The position numbers and the translations under genes are program-made. Below, one piece after another: positions 56,987 through 64,000 of a stretch of DNA of 64,000 nucleotides (its first letter is position 1; each line of letters begins with the position of its first letter). Origin of the DNA: Agrocybe praecox (taxonomy: Eukaryota > Basidiomycota > Agaricomycetes > Agaricales > Agrocybaceae); NCBI GenBank assembly GCA_964017145.1, contig OZ024841.1, positions 4,526,001 to 4,590,000 on the forward strand. The letters run 5' to 3'. The notes under the pieces were generated by a model. The model saw only the letters and a list, made by a program, of their open reading frames with translations, searched no databases and had not been told where the DNA came from.

Positions 56987-59128
56987 TCAACCCCAGTTCT
57001 TCTTCAATTTGTGTCTTAATCTCTGCTCCTCGATGCCAGCGGCGCTCCTGAACAGCTTATCCACTTCCTCAAGTAGCACATTCGTCGTCTCGGGTACGAA
57101 GTGCGTCAACTATAGGTATGCGGATGTGCATGCTGCTGCGAATATGATAAATATCATCCTGCGTATCAAGTTGTCAGCAAGGAGGTGGATAGAAAAAAAG
57201 AGGAGATGACGACTTACGATGGAGAAACATCCACAAAGACGGGGGTGAGGAGCACAATGAAGACTGTATTACTATTTAGTATATGGATAATAAAAGGTAA
57301 CATGAAAAAATGACACACAATTGTTAATCCAATTCGACGCCGTGCTCAGTGCGACACCTTTGCTTCTCATTAAAAGTGGGAACACTTCACTGGGAAAGAC
57401 CGAGCCTATGGGTCCAAACGATACGTCGTATGCGAATGTAAATATGTATATCCCGCTAGAATTCATAGCATGTTAGCGTTGTCTTCCTAAATTTATCATG
57501 CAAGGAGGACTTACCCAACGGCAACCCAGGCAGCCAGCGGATGCGCACTCCAATCAGCTTGATAACCCAGCACGAGAAGAGCAATGCTGAGATGCGACAG
57601 GGCCATAACGACACTACCGCTTCGCAGCAGGACCTTTCGTCCAACTCTATCGATGAACACAATAGCCGGAAGGACGGCAATTAGTTGAACAACTCCAATA
57701 CCGCCTGACACAAGAAGGGCGAAGGTGTCGCCTGATAACCCGATGGATTGAACGAAGGTGGGACCATAATACAGCAGGGCATTAATGCCAGACCATTCTG
57801 GGCAAACAATTTAGCTTGAGCAGGAAAAAGCAGAAACGCAGACATAAGCTGGAATACCATGGTCAACACCCCTATCGACGTCCTGTCGCGGTACCGCTCT
57901 TGGAACGGTTTCTTCCAAGCTCTCCACTCCACTCCAAAACTGGTAACCTTCGTCTGTGGTGGAGTACCGCGGCTTTCATTGGTTCTCGCTCCTTCGCCGT
58001 GCGCGTCCATCCCCAGCTCATAGTTCAACATTCGCTGAATGAGCGCCGTCTCCACTCTCATCGCCAGCTGCTCCAGCTGCACGAGCATGTCTCCCTCTGC
58101 ACCCTAGCCGCGTAGCCGTAGTTGGGTCAAACTTTCTTTTGCTTCTTGGTCTTTTCCATGAAGAACGAGAAGGCGGGGAGATGGTGGCAGGAAGGAGCAG
58201 CCTACGGCAAGGATGATGCCAGGTATGAGTTGAAGTCCGAGTGGAATGCGCCACGAGAGTGATCCCGGAACTACAAAACGAATTTCAGTACACATAGGTG
58301 TTGATCCTATGAAAGATAACGCTCACTTTCTCTGGTCATGAAACCCGTCCAAAACCTGCACACCACTCTCAAGACGATAGATAACTGTCCCAGCGCCATT
58401 AACGACCCACAGACTTCCGGAGGGCTGATTTCTGCCATATAAAGCGGACTAAGCATGCTTAAAGCACCGACACCGACACCACCTATGGCTCGACAGATGA
58501 TGAGTTCCAGCAAGGATCGGGCCATGCATTGGAAAGGGAACCCATACAAAAGATGACTTGGAAGACTCAGGATCTGGGTTGGAATAATAAACGTATATTT
58601 GGGAAGCTTACTGCATGCATAAGTTATAGCATTCCCTCTGGTATATCTGTCGGCATAAACACCTGCAATCAGCGCTCCGACTAGGGCTCCTAGTTCCAGT
58701 ACTGCAGCTGTTCGCATAGCTTTCAAAACAAAAAAAAGCTCTTAAGCAAAGAGACGACGTACTCATGATGCCCTTTTCCAGCAGTGTAATTGACCAACGC
58801 ATAAGAAAGTCGTTCATGACAAGCACATTAGCAATCTAATCCAGTTATCGATAGTTGTCAACGAAACCTTCGAAAACACGGTCATAAAACAAACACTCAC
58901 CACTCCTTGGTCGTATCCGAACTCCAAACCTCCTATGCTAGCAAAGAACGCACATAGTAGCGCGTACTTGTTATGTCGTAATCCTGCCAGCCCCCTTGGT
59001 CCATACGCATAAGAATAGTTGTGTCCCGTTGAATCGACCGTCAATGTTCCTCCACCAATTTGAATTGTTTTCGTAACTCTGCTCGCCGTGTCCAACAGGG
59101 CGGTCTCCGATCCAGGCGCAGGGGGCAT
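56987..59128 (-). CDS. MFS sugar transporter, late in-frame stop
   Basis: Starts at ATG 59128 (MPPAPGSETALL); the first exon ends at 58901 after LEFGYDQGV, the first sugar-transporter signature. Further exons give NVLVMNDFLMRWSITLLEKG, ELGALVGALIAGVYADRYTR, RAIGGVGVGALSMLSPLYMA, PGIILAVGCSFLPPSPRLLV, SGINALLYYGPTFVQSIGL, IGVVQLIAVLPAIVFIDRVGRK and FGPIGSVFPSEVFPLLMRSK. These are the ordered signatures of the SP family of 12-helix hexose/proton symporters in the plasma membrane. At least seven introns are needed. In the last exon TAG at 57110-57112 follows the last helix (FAAACTSAYL); the usual PETTN...LEE tail continues open to TGA 56987-56989. The protein may thus lack its final ~40 residues, or the gene may be newly broken. 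Confidence 0.82.
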
Positions 59129-59930
59129 CTTTGGTTATCTTCTGAGGATGATAGAGCTACATAGCCTGCATTATTTGAACTCTGGTTTTTGAGTAAACAA
59201 GCAAGTCAGCTAATCAATACAACGAACGCGTAGAAACTATGCAGAGTACATACGCATCATATGTCGTGTTGTTAGTTATTTTTCCAAAGGGCCTAGTCTA
59301 ATTTGTCCACCGCATGTAAATTGGAAAGAAACAAAGACAGCGCTGGTCAGCGAATGATGATGAGCAGCTCGTCGCCGTGCCCGACCATGACGGCGTTGTG
59401 TGATGACAGCTTCCCAATACGGGGATTGAAATACATGGAACTCCGCTCAGCATGGAAAGTTCCTGTTTTTTTCTATACTTTGTTTATCCATGTCCTAATG
59501 GAATACAGACAATTATTTGGATACATTGACCATAGTAGTTGCGTGGGAGAATCCTACTCGATGATTGCATTCGATATTTTCTTTGTGGTTCAAGCTTCTC
59601 CGAATGCTAATTGATCTCCGGCGCCATTGTGGTATTGTTCCTATTATTATTGTTCACGTTCTGACTCTCCGGCAATGACGACGCCCCCGGACCACCTTCG
59701 TGTCTTATTATCTTGCGCATTACCTCGTGAAAATTGCTAGGTTCATAGCGCTTGCTGGTGGCTGTTGGTCCCTATCTTCTTTTCACCCGCACTTCCACTA
59801 CTCCTTGATATCCTTCTGCACGTTGACCGTATCTGAGAACTTGTTTCTCAGATTTGAACCTTTTTTTTTATAGCAAACATCACTTGCGACGAAACAGGGA
59901 AATCTATCCTCAAGACTATTACGAATTGAT

Positions 59931-60915
59931 ATGCCGAAATCCAAGCGAAGTTCACGTTCTCACAGATGGAACAACCCCCTTTCCGTCCCGACTGCAGTGG
60001 TGAGGAGATACACGACTCGTCGCGCACAGCAGGACCAAATCCAAGGAAGCACGACTTACGCGACTGCCACTGAAGATGGCACCGTCGTATTGCATACCTC
60101 GAGTGGACGTATTCTCTTGCATCCTCCTCCTGCGTCCTCCTCATCCACAGGATTCGATCAAAAACGGGGCCACAGAGCTTTGACCTCCATCGGCACTACC
60201 ACCGCCACTTTCTTCACTCCCAGAACCGCTATCTGCATATCACCACCTAATTCCATCTATTCTCATTGCATTCTCCGACGGAGAATATGTTCCCTGTTCA
60301 CTCTTCCTTCCGGAACATTCACCACCTCGTATCGGAAAACACAAAGGACAGCGAAAACCCTTCTCGCCAAAGTACACATGTACAGAACACCCATTCACGC
60401 ACGTTCTTCGCATCCTACACCCCACGTCTCATGTATCCTACCGAAACAGCAAGTATCTCCACAGCGATCCCGTTCCAAACCAGTCGTGTGAGCTATTCCC
60501 TGGGATGACATGGTGCGATATCGACAGAGAAACAGAGGTCCACCATCTATCTCTAGTAGTTCCCTTTCCAGAAACCCCAGCTCATCAAGGTCCTCGCTGG
60601 TCCTCAAGGATATCTAGCGATAAGTCTCCTGTCCACCACTTCGGTCAGGAGCTGTCATCGGTTTCTCGTACTGTCTTAACCGATGACCAGATGAAATTGG
60701 CGCGGGACTTCCTCGCACTTGCCCTACCCTGCTTCGCTGGAAGTGGAGACCCCGCACCTGACCCTGCTCATGTGCTCATCACTTCACCCGGAGTTTTACC
60801 TCTCCTGTCGATGGACATGTTCCACTACATGTACGGTCTGAACGGCATGATGACGCTTCAGCAGCCGATGACGGCCAAATGTTACCAACGACATTCAGCG
60901 ATAATTGAGCGCTGA
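59931..60915 (+). CDS. Hypothetical protein, possibly phosphatase-like
   Basis: A first frame from ATG 59931 (MPKSKRSSRSHRWNNP, later YATATEDGTVVLHTSSGRIL) is followed, after one or more frame changes or introns in 60150-60530, by EVHHLSLVVPFPETP and DDQMKLARDFLALALPCFAG to a stop at 60913-60915. Sequence of this style occurs in agaricomycete proteins loosely related to dual-specificity phosphatases, but no Cys-x5-Arg motif is visible. Gene model not resolved; could be a relic. Confidence 0.35.
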
Positions 60916-61959
60916 CGAAGTGGTCAATAACTTTTGGCCTATCGTGCGCCTGTTAAAATCTCCAGGTCCGTTATTCATCTATGTTTTACATCATTTACTC
61001 ATTCCTTTTATCCTCGTCTCCCGTCTCCCAATCTTATTCGCCTTCTTCCTCCTCGTCGGATGAGTCTTCTTCACCTACACCACCTGCGTCGGCCGTGTGT
61101 GCTCCTCCACCAGCACACTATCACTTATTGATTCCTGTAATCAACACCACACTTCTATCACCAGCTACGGCTGGCATAACCTCCTCTGCATCATCGACAC
61201 TCACACCTACACTTCGGCCTCGCCTACGCTCTCTCCTACGGTTGTTCATGCTCCGCCCAGATCGCAGAGGAGCACAGAGGCCTGCATCACCGGTGGGTTC
61301 GTTGACCAAGTCCGTTTCGGCTTGCCCATGATGCTCGACTTGTGAGAGAGAAGGAGGACAAAGATGAAGGAAGGCACGCAGGCAACGGAATATTCGACCT
61401 CGCGAACGAGCTTTCGTTCCGCTCTATGGATGAAAATCAAACTCTTGATTTGGGCTTCCGTGTTGGTGGTAGTTCCGATTCGACTCGCCAAGAACATGCA
61501 CACGCCGGATACCTAAAGCAAGAGTAAGGTCAAAGTCAGCAAAGGACGAAACATGACAGTGCAACAGCGCGACGACGCTCAGACCGTTGGTTTGCGTTGA
61601 TACGGGGGGTGGTGCTGGAGCTGCATCTTCGTCAGCTAGAAATCGTGAACACAATGAGACCGACGAGTCCAAGGCCACCACCCCCCAAGGCTGAACGTTA
61701 GTGTTCATCAACATTAACACCATGTTCATCCGCATCCTTCGATACCACGCACGATTGCTTTGACTGTCAGCGTTGGGCACATAAGTAACTCTGGAAGCGG
61801 AAGAAATGACAGGAATGCAAAACAGAAAATAAAAACAAAAACCCGCAGTCGCTCATTCTCAGCAAAACTCCTGACGAGATCGTTCTCGTTGTCTTTGGGT
61901 GGCCATGCGGTTCCTTCTCCTTCTCCTTCTTTCTATCCTTCCAATCCAAGAGGCCTTTT
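60916..61959. other. No supported gene
   Basis: Ser/Pro/Thr-rich low-complexity ORFs around 61000-61330 only. Confidence 0.35.
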
Positions 61960-62400
61960 ATGGCGGGTGCTATTCCGAACGCTATAGGTACATCGCATTC
62001 GAGGACGACGTCTGAAAGCACCCGATCAGAGAGGCAGTCAACTTCGTCGCTTAGTGGGAGACCGTCAACAGCGGTATCGTCAGCCAAGACCTCGTCGTCG
62101 TCGAAAGACCCTCACTTGAAGGAGAAGGAGAAATACGCTCTCACCGAAGCCCAAAAAGCTGATAAACAGGATGATCTCATCCTTGCGAGTGAGCGGGCGG
62201 GAGGGACGTTGAGGGTTGGGATTGAGATTGGGTATAGGGAAGTGAGGTGGGGAATTTTGACTTTCACTACATACATCTATTGTTTATTTTCACACTACTA
62301 TCGCATCGCATCTACTAATTTCCGATCCATTCTTTTGTTTATGTTTACACCAATGTATGTAGATGCGTACATTCGAATTAAAATACAATCTTTCTTTTTT
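61960..62400 (+). CDS. Hypothetical Ser-rich protein, first exon
   Basis: ATG 61960 opens a Ser/Thr-rich stretch, then EKYALTEAQKADKQDDLILA and GGTLRVGIEIGYREVRWGIL, after which the sequence becomes AT-rich with no clear donor site. Unrecognised; could be a truncated gene. Confidence 0.3.
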
Positions 62401-62421
62401 TGCTGGCGGACTGTCTGGTAA

Positions 62422-64000
62422 GGACAAGCTTGAATTCGTTAGCAGCATTAATTTGGTTCCTTCGTTCTTCATTCGTTCGTTGTTTCTCGAGCGTGTACAG
62501 TGAGGTGTCAGTCCAATTTTAGGCGCCCACCTGTCAGTCACAATGCATGACAATACTTTTGCTTGAGCTTGAGTCTGTGTCCATGTCGATCTGTTGTCGG
62601 CTCCAATGTCTGGCGCAGAAGTACCACCGTGGCTCTGGAAGGCATCTGGGACATCATGAGTTATAATTTTCATAGTATGAGTTGGCGAGAGGCGGTGTCG
62701 CGGTGCTTATGCCCTGCTGAACGTGTCAGGATTTAGTATCGAGTAAAAGTAAGAGAAGAAAGGGTGTTGAAAGAGACTTACCCTCCAAATTGCCAAATAT
62801 TGTCAATGTGGCGGGGGATCTAATGAGAAGCTTGTTAATCGGTAGCCCTGCTCGGAGTACATCCGAACTATTATGAGCTATAATACTTGATTGAAAGCGA
62901 TGGAGCAATCCAGTATCTCCTGGACTGGGATGCAGCCTCGAGCGATGGCGGTTGGGCACGTGTCGACATGTCACAGGCTTTATGTACGATTTTCCAGAAT
63001 GTCCCATTTACGATACTTAATATTTGCATAGCATAGAAAATCGAGGACAAGATGAATGATTGCAACTATAGATAAAGCGCCGGCTGCGTGCCGAGTAACG
63101 ATACATGTGACAAGGCCGAAAATAGAATCTAATGAGAAAACTGAATTGATTACACCTTCAAGATGATCCACCATCGCGCATTCCCCTTCAGCCCATAATC
63201 GTTCGTTCACGGACTCTTATGCCTATATCTATGATTAAAAGTGATATACAGAATGTGGTAAGCAAGTAGCACATTCAGGTTGTGAATCTCCGCTTACCGA
63301 AAACTTGATACAGGGCCATATATCCAATTTCAGATCAAACTCTTCTTCCAGATGTATCCCGTATTGCGAAGAAACAGCAGCTCTCCCTCGAGGAGCTGGT
63401 TGATGTTGATGATAGATGTGGGTGGCGGCTTCCTTGGCTATGGCATTTCGAGGGTCCTTGGGAAGTCGTGGGTTCAGGTTCAAGTAACCGAAGAATGCTA
63501 TTCCTGTACATACAGGGGCGTCGTTTGAGGGGATTGTACACCAGAAGAGGGCAGGGGTGAGGGCACTGGGTCCTCGGCTAATTGTGGGGCATAGCCTAGT
63601 GGCGACGCTGGCATGCATTGGCTGTCTACACCCCCAATGATAATCATGAAGGCTCCTTTCAGGAAATAAAAGTCACCCACCATCAACCTGGTCCACATTC
63701 CGCATCGGACTGCTCGACCCCATGGAAAAGGTACTTCCTGTGGGCAACCTTAACGATAATCTCAACACACATTTTAGCTCAATTACTAAATACAGGATGG
63801 TTCATTTTCTTTGACGCAACATCAATCGGGTTTATTCACAGAAGAAAGAAAGAGGCTTTAACCTCGAGGACGCGCTATGGAGTCAGAATATAAGGAAAAA
63901 CGAACAGGTTGCGTATCCGTATCGATGATCAATTCTTTTCTCATTCCCACCGCTGTCCATTGGTTTGAATAACGCGTGTACCTGGGTCCTGCAGAGCTCT
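62422..64000. other. No supported gene to the end of the window
   Basis: The minus-strand ORF at 63235-63618 (FFGYLNLNPRLPKDPRNAIA, HLEEEFDLKLDIWPC) is the best candidate. It is unrecognised and has no confirmed start. Confidence 0.3.

Overview
The window looks like a repeat-rich piece of an agaricomycete (mushroom-forming basidiomycete) nuclear genome. The evidence is many short GT-AG introns, chromodomain Ty3/gypsy retrotransposons, NLR and MLKL/HeLo-like fragments, a tetraspanin relic, a Crinkler-like kinase gene and a U6 snRNA gene. Real host genes are few and sit mainly in the last 12 kb.

Layout. 1-13.2 kb is a nest of insertions. An old, decayed gypsy element (RT and RNase H at 1-1456; integrase, chromodomain and a post-pol ORF at 9425-12888) was opened by an unresolved segment, which was in turn hit by a young, almost complete gypsy element at 1825-8222 (TSD GGCGG). 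A 0.76 kb MITE-like element also sits exactly inside the old integrase (10718-11481). 14.4-20.9 kb is bounded by 43-44 bp inverted repeats and holds a foldback structure, GTCGAC-rich arrays and a gene with an MLKL/HeLo-like N-terminal domain. 21-24.8 kb holds broken host genes (NACHT fragment, reductase tail, tetraspanin). 25.5-27.2 kb is an intact eight-exon gene whose C-terminus fits a TET/JBP-like 2-oxoglutarate/Fe(II) dioxygenase fold. 27.5-32.5 kb is flanked by 53 bp inverted repeats, with TTAATCCAT-type minisatellites that switch strand between its two halves. 32757-39761 is a second full-length gypsy element (TSD GTCCC, LTRs differing at one base). 40-53 kb is mostly gene-poor, with a membrane-protein gene and a broken ATP synthase subunit g gene. 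54-64 kb carries a Crinkler-kinase gene, U6 snRNA, an MFS sugar transporter with a late stop, and two weak hypothetical genes.

Main observations. (1) The 6.4 kb element at 1825-8222 has one CpG in its 5.46 kb internal region and one in each LTR, yet its Gag-Pol frame is almost open. (2) Both full-length elements carry an 11-nt match between a point about 30 nt below the LTR TATA box and the site just inside the LTR, as in Tf1 self-priming. (3) The 32757-39761 element shows a complete -1 frameshift signal (GGGTTTT, 5-nt spacer, stem-loop) and a post-pol ORF ending in a second CCHC knuckle. (4) Five premature stops in the old element are TGA where the family has arginine, the mark of C-to-T change at CpG. 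Together with the TET/JBP-like gene this suggests that cytosine methylation has shaped the mobile DNA here; that link is inference.
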